Positions 1 to 12,700 of a DNA stretch of 64,000 nucleotides are shown piece by piece; the first letter of the stretch is position 1, and every line of letters starts with the position of its first letter. A program made the translations under genes and the position numbers. The notes below the pieces were generated by a model. The model made no database searches and was not told the DNA's origin. It was given only the letters and a program-made list of their open reading frames with translations. Origin of the DNA: Alligator mississippiensis. Taxonomy: Eukaryota; Chordata; Crocodylia; Alligatoridae. The DNA is taken from positions 21,614,001 through 21,678,000 of the forward strand of contig NC_081831.1 in assembly GCF_030867095.1 (NCBI RefSeq). The letters run 5' to 3'.

Positions 1-305
1 TTAGGAGACAAAGTAAAGTTGCACAGCTGCACAAAGGGCAAATGTAGTTTTGGGATGCTTCAATAAAAGCATTAGGTGCAAGATGCTGGAGTACTGGGCA
101 CTGGCTAGGCCTCTTCTAAAGTATCATGGGCAGTTTTAGGCTCCACATTTCAAAAAGGACCTGGAAAAGTTAGAGAGGGTCCAGACATGGACAACAAAGT
201 TAATCAAGGGCTTGGAAAAGAAGTTGTATAAGGAGACACTGAAGGAGCCAGGCATGTTCAGCTTGCAAAAAAGGCATGTAAGAGGGGACATGATAGCAGT
301 CTCCA
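1..305 (+). mobile_element. CR1 LINE fragment (reverse transcriptase C-terminal part)
   Basis: The conceptual + strand translation, with interruptions, follows the CR1 pattern LEY-W.., APHFKKDLEKLERVQ, then MFSLQKRHVRGDMIA. It breaks off at about 305, where an oppositely oriented CR1 begins. It lies in the MYH10 intron. Confidence 0.8.
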
Positions 306-905
306 AAGCAGGTAAAACAGGGGAAACACGACAGCCAATGTCCTGCTATAAAATGTTGTCAGTGTATGATCAAGAGGTCCCAGGTACAGGGCCACCCTCC
401 CCCCACCTTACAGAGGAAGGCAAAAAACCCCACAGTCCATACCAATCTGGCCATGGGATAAATTTTCTTCCTGACCCCAAAAATGGCGATCAGTCTGACC
501 CTGAGCCTCTAGTCAGGAACCTCTGGCTTTGGTCCCAGCAGAAACATTGGTACACCCCAGCCACGGTCCTGTTTTGGCTGTAGCCAACACCCAATGCCCT
601 GGGAAGGCTTAAAAACACCCTGACACCTATAGCAGAAAAGGGCAGGGGTATGGAAGCAACTTCGGGAACACCTCAGTGATGGAGATTCCACACGTTCCCT
701 AGGCAGCCTATCCCACTGCCCTAACACAGTGAAGTTTTTCTGGATATCCAATCTAAACTTACTCTGCTGTAACTTCAAGCCATTAGTCACTCTGCAGTGA
801 AAGAGGTTCTTGCTCTCTTATGACAGCACTTCAAGTATTTGAAGATGGCCATCATGTTCTCTTAAGTGCCTTTTCCATAAGCTGAACATGCCTAGCTCCT
901 TCAGC
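306..905 (-). mobile_element. CR1 LINE fragment, RT C-terminus plus 3' UTR
   Basis: Minus-strand reading gives the end of the CR1 polymerase ([32 protein letters not shown]). The CR1 3' UTR follows, closely similar to the one at 37400-37850. It is truncated before its usual 3' tail. Confidence 0.8.
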
Positions 906-914
906 CCCTCCTGA

Positions 915-2560
915 TTTAATAGACATTAGGGCTGGAAGGGACCTTGGAAGATCATAGAGTCCAGCCCCCTACCCAAGGGGCAGGAAGTCAGTTAGGGTCA
1001 AAGGATCCCAGCAACATAAGTGTCTAAACATTTCTTAAGAGTCCAGAGGTGTTTACACCACCTCTGGAGGCAGTCTATTCCAGGTGTTGGGGACTCGGAC
1101 AGTAAAGGAGGTTTTCCTTATGTCCAGCCTAAAGCCATCTTGGAGGAGTTTGAGACCATTGGACCTTGTCTTCCCTTGGGGAGCTCTGGTGAACAGGCAT
1201 TCCCCCATGCTAGGTATAAATACACCCTCACCCTGGCTATCCCACATCATGCTAGGCAGGGTGGTTCCTTTGGGTTGATTGGAAAAACTGATGCAAAGTT
1301 CCCATTAAGCAGGGTGGCTCTTTCCTGAGTGTCAGTTGTCCCAGTTGGTTTAGCAGGGGTCCAATGTTACCCTTGCTTTTCTTCCAACTCCCCACACATC
1401 TGAAAAAGGACTTTTTTATTGTCCTTGATGCTTGTAGCCAGGTGGAGCCTTAGCTTTCCTGGTTTGCTCCCTATACGTACAGACCAGTGCAAAATACTCC
1501 TCCTTTGTGGCGATTCCTATTTTTCATCCTTTATAAGCCTGTCTTTATTGGCGTAGGAGGTCCATGAGTTCCCTGATGAGCCAGGGGGATTGCTGTGCCC
1601 TTTTGCTACCTTTCCTCCAAGATGGGATGAACATCCCTTGTGCTTTCAGGATCGCTCCCTTAAGGAGCAACCACTCCTCTTGGGCTCCTCTCCCTGTCAG
1701 GTCACGGTCCCTTAGGGCCTTGTCAACAAGTCTCCTGAGCTTATCAAAGTCTGCTTTCCTAAAGTCGAGGACTTCTGCATTGCTGACTGAAGTTGCCAGC
1801 TTTGCGATGGATAGTAAAGCAATCAGCTCGTGGTCACTGTCTCCCAGCTTTCCTTTGATTTTTGTTTTGTTTTAGGTTGCTGACTAGATCACCCCCTTTA
1901 GCCAGTACCAGGTCCAGTAGCACTTTACCTCTTGTTGGTCCATAGACTTCTTGGATCAGGTAGAGTTCGTCCACGCACATGAGGAAGCTTTGTGACCATT
2001 CGGATTTGCCCGAGTGCTCTTCCCATGAGATGTCCAGGTAGCTGAAGTCTTCCATGACAACCGTGCTCTGAGAGCGTGTAGCCTCAGCTTGTCCCCTGGC
2101 TAATTCCTGGTCAAGCTCTTGTTCCTGGTTAAGAGGTCGTTAGTAGACTCCTACCATTGTGTCCTCTGTGCCACATTCCCACATATTCTAACATAGCTAT
2201 ACCCCCACCTCTTTTATCTGCGTGATGTCTTCTATATAGGGTATAGCTGTATACCTGTGACCCAGTCACAGGTGGAGTCCCACCAGGTCTCCATTATTCC
2301 TATGCGATCGTAGTCATTCTTGTGTAGTAGGAGGACCGGTTCCTCCTGTTTGTTCCTTAAGCTCCTGGCATTGGTGTACAGACACACAAGCATCCCATTG
2401 GAAGCCCTAGGCTTCTTTGCATTCCCAGGAGGACACCATTCCAGGGTTGGGGGGGGAGTGGATTCCCTTGGGTGCCCTAACCTGTTGGTTTTGTAGTTGT
2501 TGTCTAGTGGGCTTGCTTTGGTGGTTGTCCACCCATCTGCTGGTGGGCTTAGTTTAAAGC
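915..2560 (-). mobile_element. CR1 LINE, internally deleted (endonuclease, linker, RT C-terminus)
   Basis: From right to left on the - strand come endonuclease pieces (SLYTNARSLRNKQEEPVLLL and METWWDS near 2290-2370; LLDLVLAKGGD near 1900), a linker, and then the polymerase C-terminus (1060-1250). A CR1 3' tail lies near 925-960. Most of the RT palm is missing and many frames are broken. Confidence 0.75.
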
Positions 2561-2734
2561 CAGGTGGAGCAGGTCAGCCATTCTGGCTGAGGAGAGCAGA
2601 TTCCTCCCCAGTGAAGTGAGGTGGAGGCCGTCTCTTCCCAGCAGACCACTGTCTCTCTACAAAAGAGCAGGCTGTGATAGTGGAAGCCTCAAATGACTTA
2701 TTTTCCAAGCCCTTGATCATCTCCACATGCTTGC

Positions 2735-2850
2735 TTCCAGGATATGGTGGATGATCTTGCCTCAGGCTGGGGTTTAGAATAGATGACCCATGGAGGTCCC
2801 TTTCAACCCCCAGTTCTCTATTCCTATGATTCTTTATGATTCTGAGTTTT
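2735..2850 (+). mobile_element. CR1 3' tail
   Basis: The pattern GGATGATCTTGCCTCAGGCT, then GACCCATGGAGGTCCCTTTC, then TTCTATTCCTATGATTC is the CR1 3' end. No coding part precedes it. Confidence 0.7.
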
Positions 2851-2915
2851 GAAGCAGCTGTAGCAACTCCCTTTAAAATGGAGCTTCCAAGATGGCAGGG
2901 TTTTCTGCTGAACAG

Positions 2916-3993
2916 TAGGGCTGTGCGAAGCTTTGAGTGCTGATTCAATTAAGAGGAGGTTCGGCCCAATTTGCCGGATGAATCTCCAAATCTGAATTGA
3001 ATCAGGGAACCGGTTTAAAAGGTGTGAATCAATTTGAAGCTCTCCAAATCTTCAGAAAAGGTTTGGAGAGCTTTGGCGATTCGGCAGTCCCTGCCTCGTG
3101 CAGCAGGGAGCTGGACCCGGACTCCATGCTGGTAAGTAGGGGGTGGGGCAGAGGGGGCTGGATGAAGAGGGAGGGGACCCCCGCCAGGCCTCATCCCCTG
3201 CCTGTTCCTCCAGCTCTCCCAGCCCTTTGCCATGGCTGCCCCACCTGCCCCAGCTTCTGGTGGTTTTAAAAAAAAGCCCTACTCACCAGGTGCTGCCAAG
3301 CAGGGGTAATCCCTGCCACCCCACACTGCCCCAGTGTGTCCCAGGGGGGACAGGGGGGCTCTGCCACAAGCCCCCCTGTCCCCCCTTAGCCCCCCTGTCA
3401 TAGCTGCCCCGTCTGCCCCAGCTCCTGGCCCTTTAAGGAAAAATAAACAAACAAACCTGCACTAACTGGCTCCTGCAGCAGCCTCGGGGTTTCTGGGGGC
3501 TCATGCAGAGCCCCCCACATGGCACAAGGCAGTGGGGGGAGTGGGGATCGCCCCCTGCCAGGCAGCACCCAGTGAGTATGGGCTTCATTTGTTTGTTTGT
3601 TTGTTGCTTTTGTTTTTAAAGGACCAGGAGCTTGGGCGAGCCGGGCAGCCGGGGCTGGGGGAGCAGGCAGGGGTCAGGAGACTCGTGACGGAGCCCCCCA
3701 TACAGTGTGGGGCAGTGGGGATCACCCCCCACCTGGCAGCACCCAGTGAGTCAGGGGGTTTTTTCCCCAAGTGCTGGAAGCTGGGGCGGGCGAGGCAGCT
3801 GTTGCCAGGCTGGGAGAGCGAGCAGGGGATAGGCCTGTGTGATTCAGAGATTTGGCTGATTCGGCAGGAGCCAAATCTCCAAATCAGATTCAGCCAAATC
3901 GATTTGGGACAGTGATTCAAATCACCAAATCAATTCGCTGTCCCCCAAATCAACCAAATCCAAAGCAAATACTAGCCACTTTGCACAGGCCTA
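2916..3993. mobile_element. Non-autonomous hAT-type element, family 'TAGGGCTGTGC', copy 1
   Basis: The terminal inverted repeats are TAGGGCTGTGCGAAG at the left and the complement of TAGGCCTGTGCAAAG at the right. An exact 8-bp target duplication, CTGAACAG, lies at 2908-2915 and 3994-4001. The ends are AT-rich with many AAATC/GATTC motifs. The core is GC-rich, with degenerate internal repeats around CCCTTTAA...CACCAGGTGCTGCC. There is no transposase. Two further copies lie at 11641-12377 and 25070-25794. Confidence 0.85.
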
Positions 3994-4171
3994 CTGAACA
4001 GCTATAACTGGAAGTGCCTCTGTAGAGCCTTTAATTCTGTAAGAAAGTTAAGAATGGGAGTCTGCCAGGAATAGTAATTCCTAAGGAGCAAGGGTGGACC
4101 ATGTCAGTAACCCATGTATATCCTTGTATTGTAGTCAAACACTTTGGTATCAACACTGACATGTTCTTTGG

Positions 4172-4415
4172 CATGGGCGACTGGTGCCTCCCGAGTCTGG
4201 GGGTCCCCCAGCAGCCAATCACCAAATGGGGGCGGGTGCCCCAGCAGCTGACTGGGGGGTCCTCCATTGGCCAGTTGCCAACCCCAGAAGTGCCGGCAGC
4301 AAAACCAGAATTGCTGCTGGCATTTCTTTCAGCACCCCCACTCCACGACCAGCAAGGGCCAATCTCAGGGGGTGGCACGTGCCCCCCCTAGGCCCCCCCA
4401 CACACATCGCCCATG
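4172..4415. mobile_element. Short hAT-type MITE
   Basis: Inverted ends CATGGGCGA...TCGCCCATG are flanked by a perfect 8-bp duplication TTCTTTGG (4164-4171 and 4416-4423). The 244-bp GC-rich interior has no coding potential. It lies in the last MYH10 intron. Confidence 0.8.
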
Positions 4416-4423
4416 TTCTTTGG

Positions 4424-5143
4424 TTTGTCAGTGACATGATTCAGCCATACGCAAATATTGTTAGGAAGAGGACTCATTTTTTTGTCACTTAAGTTGCAGG
4501 TAAATTGTTTCTACCTTGTCCTGGCATAAATGCATTTCAGTATCTTTTCTGAGAACCAGTTTGGTTGGAAAAACTGGCTTCAAAATTCTAGTAGTAAAAC
4601 TGAGTAGGTTTTGAGATCACAGCAGAGCGTTTAAGAACAGAGAGCAGCTGACCTGGACACTTGTGAAAACTGTGTGCATGTGTGTCATGGCACTAAGTGA
4701 AGGTGTTGGCTGCTGCATTGAAGCGTATGTATTTCATTTATTCTCCACAAGACAAACATAAATTAGTAGTCAGTATTTCTCAGTAGCATGGAGAGCCCAT
4801 TTCTCTTTGAAATTAGTTCTTGAATCTTGGTACCATTCTGAATAATTTGATTCTTTATGTCAGTATTGAACTTGCTCAACTTGTGATTTTAAATGCCCTT
4901 TAAGCCAAAGATCTGAATTGAAATGGAGAGTAGCATCCTATGTTTTGAAGGGCATAGCACATTTTCTGGACCAGCAAAAAGGGGGTTTCAGGTTTCTTCA
5001 GTGTAGAATATCCAGGCATCTCGTTATAAGAACTGTGGATGCTGTTGAGTTACTGGGTTATATGGGTTGGTGACTTTGCAGTATACCACAGGCTAGGGGG
5101 TGAACAAGGTTCTTCATGTCACCAGTTGCTGGTCTTCTTTCAG
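4424..5143 (+). other. MYH10: Last intron of MYH10 (right part), unique sequence
   Basis: AT-rich sequence without recognisable repeats or coding similarity. It ends in the acceptor before the terminal MYH10 exon. I saw no further MYH10 exon in 1-5143. Confidence 0.7.
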
Positions 5144-5288
5144 GAGGGGCGGCCCGATCACCTTCACTTCAAGTCGATCTGGAAGACGCCAGCTGCACAT
5201 TGAAGGTGCTTCTCTGGAACTTTCAGACGACGACGCAGAAAGCAAAGGCAGTGATATCAATGAAATGCAGCCTGCCCAAGCTGAGTAG
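5144..5288 (+). CDS. MYH10: MYH10 last coding exon (non-muscle myosin IIB heavy chain, C-terminal tailpiece)
   Basis: Encodes the final 47 residues of non-muscle myosin heavy chain IIB, the actin motor of cytokinesis and cell contractility. A pyrimidine-rich acceptor ending in CAG precedes 5144. The first base completes a split codon, and the frame then reads [18 protein letters not shown] and ends ...QPAQAE with TAG at 5286-5288. The RGGPI...SRSGRRQLH block and the acidic LELSDDD casein-kinase-type cluster are the non-helical tailpiece of MYH10. The MYH9 and MYH11 tails differ clearly. The rest of the gene lies off the left edge, so this is one exon of a roughly 2000-residue protein. It faces NDEL1 tail to tail, as in mammals. 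The identification rests on my recollection of the family sequence, but the match is nearly continuous. Confidence 0.96.
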
Positions 5289-6870
5289 AGCCAAATCGCA
5301 CCATTGCATGCAGAGACCTTTTTCATAATAGTCAGTGGAGTGAGGAGGACTTATTTCTGACCACGAAACTGCCTTGTGGCCATAAATCTGCCTTAGATAA
5401 AATTGGCATGCTACAAGGTTACATATCATAAGTCAACTCTGTCTTAAGGCTGTCTAGCCTCACCATACTGTACCCAGCTTAAGATACAGGTACAACTGCT
5501 TTTTTATATATAGTAAACTAAATGAAATTGTCTCTGTTCAGTGCATCTATTTTCCAGATATTCATTGTAAAGCCATTTTATAAAGCATCATGCGAAGGAT
5601 AAAACTTTTTTTTTTCCGATTCAGAAACTTCATTCCCAGATGGTAGTTGGTTGGGGCAGACCTGTTATCATTACTGTGCATGCTTTGCTGTACAAACACC
5701 ACCCTTCCATTTCTTTTTGGCTCATCATGGCCCATGGCTGTATCAAGTATGTTGGAACATTAAAGACCAAACTGCATCTGTATCTTTCTTTTTCTCCCAG
5801 CTGTTGTGATCAACACACAATCAGCAAGTGAACTGTGAAAAGGCCTTGGAAAGTATTAAGAGGAGAAATCTAGGGTTGAATGAGTAGTATCCATTTTTAA
5901 CCTGCAATAAGATTTTGAAGTGTTCTCAGTATCTGATTTTATCAGTTAGTACATGGACAATAAAGGTGAATTACAGTAGCTTCACCAGTCTTAATCACTA
6001 CAGTATTTTGCATGTGTAGACCTGCTATCACTGCTCCCAAGACAGCTGTACATATTAAGGCTAGTATAATATGAACACCAGTTAAGTGATAATAAACATA
6101 CAACATCCATTAATTTTTATCTTGAGCCTATTATTTTGTGGCTGATTTAGTCTTTGGAACATGGAGCTGAAGAGCTGCTTCTTCCCCTTGATGTGATAGT
6201 TTCATAGCAAAGAAGTTTTCACCTTATGGCTACCTTAGCCAGCCTAGTGTCACTAATATAGAGTAGGCACACTTGCCTGCTGTTATGAACATAAAATGGC
6301 AGGACCATCTGTACTGTATGACACTTCTAGCTTGTTTGGAGGCTGTGGTTTACAGAGGTTAAAAGGTCGATATTACTTGTCTGAGTTGACATGCCAGTCG
6401 ATGTGAATCCTTTCTTTTCTTTTTTTCTTTTGAACAGTATTACAGCAAATAGTTAGCCTTCTTTTTTTTGTTTAAATAGCTGCAAAATTGTCATTAAAGT
6501 GCCTTAGACACTACAGTACTAAGACAATGTTACATATATAATTTGCCTATATAACAATGACTTAATGTATTAATTTTTGACTGCTTCATATCATGTACCT
6601 CTAGTCAAAGTGGTATTATTGATATTCAGTGACAATGAATCAGTGTTAACTATGAAATTTCGTTCCTCTGCCACATGCTCAAAATAATAATTTCTTTTTG
6701 GTTAAAAGCTTTAACATCTGTTACAAAGGTTTTGTTGTGCGTGTTTGGATATTTTTAATCAAACTGGCTGTTGACCACCAAGCATCTGACTGCAAATATC
6801 CTGTTTTCTTGTATACCCATATTTCTAGACAATGATTTTTGTAAGACAATAAATTTATTCATTATAGATC
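5289..6870 (+). other. MYH10: MYH10 3' UTR with poly(A) signal
   Basis: AT-rich and largely repeat-free sequence follows the MYH10 stop codon. A canonical AATAAA sits at 6848-6853 in the context GTAAGACAATAAATTTATTC, and I place the cleavage site about 15-20 bases downstream. The 3' end is inferred; earlier AATAAA motifs (for example near 5959) could give shorter forms. Confidence 0.75.
6848..6853 (+). terminator. MYH10: AATAAA polyadenylation signal, MYH10
   Basis: Canonical hexamer about 1.56 kb after the MYH10 stop, in an AT-rich context with no repeat around it. It is the last good + strand signal before the intergenic interval and the NDEL1 3' UTR. Confidence 0.65.
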
Positions 6871-7189
6871 TGGATGCCTGCTCTTTTTACTTACAGGAAA
6901 ACCTCTCTTGATGCTGACATAAAATTTAATAAACAAAAATATGACTGGAAGCCGCCTATTCCCTCCTTACTGGTTTGATTTTATGCTGACCTCTGTACAT
7001 AAAGGGTCTGTCCTAAACCTCTTGGGGCTTTAACATGGTTAACCCATGATTACATATTGCAGTTTTAGTAGATACTCTCCATCATTTGAAATTCAATTGA
7101 AATTCATATGTGGGCAGATAAATGGCACTGCATTCAGGAGCTGCTCTGCAACAACTAACAGACTATGCAACACATGAAATAATTTAAAC

Positions 7190-7510
7190 TAGTTAATGCT
7201 CAACCTCTGGCTGAATCCAGCCTCCAGGGCCATGTTAGCAAGCACGTGGGACTCCCTACAGGTCCAGAAGTGTGGTAGCAACTTTGTCTTGGCTGCTAAA
7301 GCCAGTCATTAATGCAGCTACTGCACCCCCACCACAAAATTTCCAGCCCCATGTGCCAGACTGTGCCAGCCTGCAGTGTCTCTTTAGCTGGATCCAGCAC
7401 ATGAGCCTACAGACTATACCCACACTGACCCCATGTGGCATCTAGCCCATGGACCAGCTCCATGTCACTCATCCAGCCTGCAAGGCCAAAATGTTGAGCA
7501 CTGCTGACTT
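7190..7510. repeat. Probable degenerate DNA-transposon repeat
   Basis: Sequence rich in CCAGCC/CCCATG, bounded by GCTCAACCTCTGGCTG and the roughly inverse GTTGAGCACTGCTGA. The ends resemble hAT 'GGTTCTCAACC' termini, but no clean target duplication was found. It lies between the MYH10 and NDEL1 3' ends. Confidence 0.4.
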
Positions 7511-7530
7511 AACACTAAGTGCTATTTCTT

Positions 7531-7860
7531 AGGGCATAGGCAGACAAGGTTCCTTGGGTGAATCTGGTATCTCTTATTAGACCAACCCAAATAGCTGGAG
7601 AATAGTTATTAAGCAAGCTTTTGGGTTCAAAAACCCTTCGTCAGGCTAAGGAAGTTTCAGTGGTTGGTATGTTACAGCAATAGTTTGAGTTGAAACCTGA
7701 GTGAAAATCTGAAAACTATCACGGTTAAACAATGTTAAACAGTGAATGGAGAAACAAGACCTGATATCCAGAAGCGATACAGTTGAAATTCCTTATCACA
7801 GACCTCTGCGTTTAGTTGTGGAGGTCTTTATAGCCAGCCCCTTCATTAACATATACCAAA
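7531..7860 (-). repeat. Penelope-like repeat copy with hammerhead-like core
   Basis: Shares with 14067-14250 the string of blocks GGCAGACAAGGTTCCTTGG, TCTCTTATTAGACCAAC, AGCAAGCTTTTGGG and CTTCGTCAGGCTAAGG. On the - strand it reads CTGACGA, then a GGGTT/AACCC stem, then AAAA in place of the hammerhead GAAA. The family assignment to Penelope-like elements is inference. Confidence 0.5.
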
Positions 7861-8469
7861 TCAAAGTGCAGAAAGATGCATGTCATCATCAACGATTATA
7901 TCCAACAGGAGGTTGAGGCATTCAGGATCTGAAGAATCCAGCAACAGCTCAAAGGGGGGTCTAGCCTCTCTCTCTCCTCCCAGCTATGAGCATGTTGTTG
8001 CCCCCACCCTGCCTGATCCAAATTATTGGAAAAGCTAAACACAAATTTAACAAGCAAGTGATTCTCTTGAAAAGATAGGTGCACACTCTTTCTTTATTCT
8101 GGGACCACATCTGACAATATAAGCCCACCTTGTCCTATTCTGGAGATGGAAAGGTGAGGTAAAGTTCTCTAATGGCACAGGAAGACAGAAAACATAACGG
8201 CATTTGGCAGACCAGGGAAAAGGTTACTCTATTTTACCCCAGCTGCTGCTGTAGGCTGCAGACTCTTCCAAAGGCCTCTGTAGTTATGAACACCCCCATG
8301 AAAGTGAGTGAATCTGCTTCAATTCTCACATGAAGCCTGAAATTGTTTGTTGTCTCCGAGACCAGCTCAGCAAACTGGCTGCTTTTCAGGAAAGGATCCA
8401 TCAGAGGTAAAAACATGGAACATGATCTCAACTTACTTTTCTGAAAAAGCCACTGGTTCCACATTAAAA

Positions 8470-9683
8470 GAACTTTATTTTTGAAAGATTTCTCTCTCTC
8501 TTTTTAGACCACATGATCTTGGTGCCGCTGTATTAATGGTATGCCATCTTATTTAAACATGCCATAGAGATTCTGAATAAATAAAGCTACAAAGCCCAAG
8601 TTATATACAAATATCTTAGGCAAAGATATTATGTTTACAAACCTATATACAATAAAACAAATGTAAACAGTCAAATGCAGCAAAGGATGCACAGGAAAAA
8701 GGGATGTACAAAACCCTGATGGGACGTGGTGAATCTGCACCGCCCTCTCTTCCTCGTGGGCAAGAGTCTTAGTCAGCATTTGTAAATGAGCCACAGAGCT
8801 CCTAGAAATTGAATCTGCAAAGCTAAATGGATGTGATGGAATAGATTGGACAGGAATATTTTTAAACCCACAGACCAAACCACTGTCAGGCTTCCTTGTT
8901 CATTTTAAAATCCACCAACTTTGAGGCACATATAAAGACAGAGAAATTGCACAAATACATTGCTTTAAAGACCCACAAGGTACATAATGGTCCAAAACTG
9001 TCACAAAAGCCCATAGGTGACACTATAAAATCTAGTCTTTATATATTACACAGACTTGAACAGTTTGAATGCTTTTGAGGGGCTATACCAATCAAATTGG
9101 TGACTTGTTTAGGTCTCAAATCAAGACTCCTTTGATGCATAAAAGTTTCATTAACAAGGAAGATTAAATTTATTTGAGGCAAGGAGTATTAATCCAAGAT
9201 GCAAATGTCCAGTAGGATTAATGTCTAAACCTTACCAAACATCCCTTTAAAATCATTCCTGATAGCACCCTGGCTGCGTGCGTCATAAAGCCAGGTTGCT
9301 GGTGGGGGCAGGATTTGTAAGTAGAGTCAGTCAGAGTGTGTGCTCTATTAAACCTAAGATAGAAAAGTTACCAAGGGTTTAGGACTGACTTGTCAAGTTC
9401 TAAGCAGTGAGACTCCTGTGACCAGTGAAACAGAATAATACACTTATCAGCTTATGTGACTCAGAATAGATGTGACCATGTTAGAGAATGTTCACTACGG
9501 GAAGAGGAGAAAATAAACTCTTTTACAGTTGAGTGAAGGGTGTGTGCGCTGGGGTCTCCTCTGGGCAGCAGGCAGGCAGCAGGGCCATTCTGCACGGCAA
9601 GGGGCAGTAACAGGAAGGAATTAGAAGCAGTTCTTGTTTGTCTGAGAAAATGATTCAAAGTCCAAACCCAACCTCCTGGCTGT
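8470..9683 (-). other. NDEL1: NDEL1 3' UTR (extent inferred)
   Basis: Largely unique sequence after the NDEL1 stop. On the - strand, AATAAA signals lie at 9169-9174, 8474-8479 and 8093-8098. I favour 8474 as the main end, which leaves about 1.6 kb to the MYH10 3' end. The true end cannot be fixed from sequence alone. Confidence 0.5.
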
Positions 9684-9774
9684 TCATACACTCAGAGGGA
9701 GCATTCCTGGAGCTGAAGATGGTCTGGAGGATCCGATGCCTGGCGGCGGGCCTTGGTCAAAACCATTTACTGCC
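9684..9774 (-). CDS. NDEL1: NDEL1 exon 9 (terminal coding exon, stop)
   Basis: Completes Gly315, then encodes 29 residues, [20 protein letters not shown] followed by APGMLPLSV, and TGA at 9684-9686. The proline-rich end matches the long NDEL1 isoform. The acceptor is TTGTTCTGCAG|G. It is separated from exon 8 by a 12.4-kb intron full of repeats. Confidence 0.96.
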
Positions 9775-12700
9775 CTGCAGAACAAAAGAGCAACAGGGGG
9801 TTGGTCAGCAAGCAGCAGCAGGAATAACCTGTTAGTTAGTGTATCCATACTCCCTCCCCCATAATGGTTGAAAAAATGGGAACCTGCTGTTGGCTCTAAG
9901 CAGCCCCCCCAGCCTCAAACTGCATCTCTCATGCAACAGGCTACCTAGCTCCCAGTCTCACTAAGGCACAAAGCTGTGCAGTAGATCCAGCTGCCTTCTG
10001 TGCCCCAACATCAATACAGACCACATCATCACTGGATCAAATAACACAAATTATAACATCCGATTTGCAATCCTACCAATGCCGTGTATGCTGCCATCAC
10101 TTGCTCACAGATGGAACGATCTTTACATGGCAGAATGAGCAAATACGAATCTGACACCCACACCAGAAGGACATGAAGGCCTGTGACAGAACACATAAAC
10201 CTCCCAGGACACCACATCACTGACCCGAGGACGGCTGTTCTCAGGCAGCAAACTTTTAAAAAACAATCTGAGCTGGAAACTGGAACAAGAAATCAACCAC
10301 AGACCGGATTGTATCAAGTGTGGTTTAAACAGGGACCATGGAGGCTTCTCTCATTACCTGGATTAGTTCTTGTGACTTCATTCCCATGGGTTTATTGCTT
10401 GCATGTTTGCCTCTCCCAGCACTGCCCTACCTTCTGCTTTTATATTCATGTATCTCTCCTCCTTATACACAGTTTTGTGCAGTCCCTTCACAGCATCTGC
10501 TGGAGTGAGCTTCAGTGCACAAAAGCTTGTGCTGTATATCTACCTACTTGGGTTAATCTATAACATGCAAATCTACCCTGCCTTCTAGAAAGGGTGTTGC
10601 AGCCTCCATAGGTGCAGGCCTCCTGCCTGGAGTCTAACAATGATTCCACACTGACACGATCAAAGCTTGCTGACCACTAGAAAGTAACTTCCCTGCTGAA
10701 CAGATGGGAGCATGCGCCATCCAGGCTGTCAGCAGGTTACCAGTTATCACAAAAGCACCACACTGCCAGGAATGGAGCGCTCCAGCATTCATCAGGCCAA
10801 GGTATTTTCAAATCTAACCATAATCTGAGATAAGCAAGCACAAAGCCTTCCCTATGCATGTCTTGCCTATGCGCAAAGGCTACCTATGTGCATCTGCTCT
10901 TCAAAGTCTCACTGGCAAAATCAAGTCAGTGCAGCTGGAGCTGCAAGGTAGAACAACCCTCATAGGTTCAGTTCTTGCTTCTAGGTTCTCTAGAGAACAC
11001 GTTTAACTTTCTTTAGGAAGCATCCGTGATGTCTCAGGGTCTTCCTTTTACCAATCTGTAGGTGCCAAAAGCTGCTCAGTAGCTAACTGTTGCAAACCAT
11101 ATAGAACCACACACGAGAGGGGAGAGAACTCAGAGCTGCCTTCAAAGACGACTTGCCCTTAAGCTGGTAGCAGTGAGGGTGTATGACACAGTGGAGCAGT
11201 TGTGATTACAAGCAGCAAACGAAAAGAGCACACTCACATGCGCTAGATCATGACAGTATACACATACGATACAGAATGGGATGTGAAGGCCATATCTAGG
11301 GTTACCATATTTTCATGCATACAACACTCCCCGGAATAAAGCAAGCACCCTATTTTTGAAAGGCAAAATGAATAAAACGATCGTTCCTTTTAGCAAGTAA
11401 TTGAGCAGCAGCAGCAACAGCAGAGAGCCAAGTCTGCTCACTGCTCTGCTCCCTGCAAGTTGTGTGCAGATTTTACTTACCGTATTTACTCTAATACAAG
11501 ACAACTCCCCCAATAATTAGATTCTATATATGGAAAATTTACAAAATTTGTTACAATTTTCCAGGTGTCAAATCTAAGTATTGAAGGGCTGTCTGGAATC
11601 CTTTCCCCTCCACTGCTATAGCAGTGAAAACGGGGGTGAGGGGATGTTAAATGGCCCCTTGCCACTTCTTCCCCTTCAGCCTTCCTGTGCCTCCCACCTG
11701 CACCCCCCACCCTTAGCTCCCATAGTCTCTTCCCTTCCCACCAAACTCCCCCCAGTCTCTGCTTCTCCCCACAAATTTCCAGCAGTCCCCCCAGCATGGC
11801 TGCTGTACCCACCCCAGCTCCTGGTGCTTTAAAGAAAAGCCCCAATGCTCACCGTGTGCTGCTGGGCAGGGGGGCAATCCCCACTGCCCCCCACTGCATG
11901 GGGGGCTCTGCACGAGCCCCCCAACCCTTCCCCTTGCTCCCCCAGCCCCACCACGGGTGCCCTGCCCAGGCCAGCTTTGACCCTTTAAGAAAAAAAAAAA
12001 AACCCCAAAAAACCCCAGGACTTACCGCTCCTGCCCGCGGAGGCAATCCCTGCTGCCCCCCATTGCCCCGTGCCACATGGAGGGCTCTGCACAAGCCCCT
12101 GAAAACCTGAGGCTGACCCTATGGTCTCCTCCCCCAGCCTCACCTCCCCTGCCCCTAGTACTTACCAGCTCCGAGTGGCTGCAGTTTCCTGCTGCAGGCA
12201 CTGGGGACTGCTCAAATCATCAAAGCTCTCCGAACATTTTCCAAAGATTCAGAGAGCTTTGAATTGATTCAGACCTTTAAATTGGTCCCCTGATTCAATT
12301 CAGATTCAGAGATTCGGCCACCAAATCGAGCCAAATCTCCTCCAATTTGAATCACCACCTAAAACTTCGCACAGCCCTATTGGATAAGGATGGTGCTACC
12401 TCAAGCAGGAGGTTGGACTAGATGACCTCTAGAGGTCCCCTTCCAGCCCTATTTCTCTAAGAATGCCCAGGCAGAAGCTTTTCAAGGTTCATTATTTTTG
12501 ATAATTACAATATTTGCATAGTGGCACACAACACTGACACTGAGCAGCCCCCAGAGAACCAATTTTCTGTGTTGTTCATACCCCACTTGCCCTAAGTTGA
12601 CCTTGTTACAGAAATAAAGTTAGACTTGGTGTCCTGGTTTTAGGTGAGCTGGTGAAATACAAGTGTGCAATGGCAACTGGCTCCAAAAAAACTAAAAGGT

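Noticed and set aside
3143-4492. Short proline/serine-rich frames on both strands
   Set aside because: Inside two TSD-flanked non-autonomous transposons.
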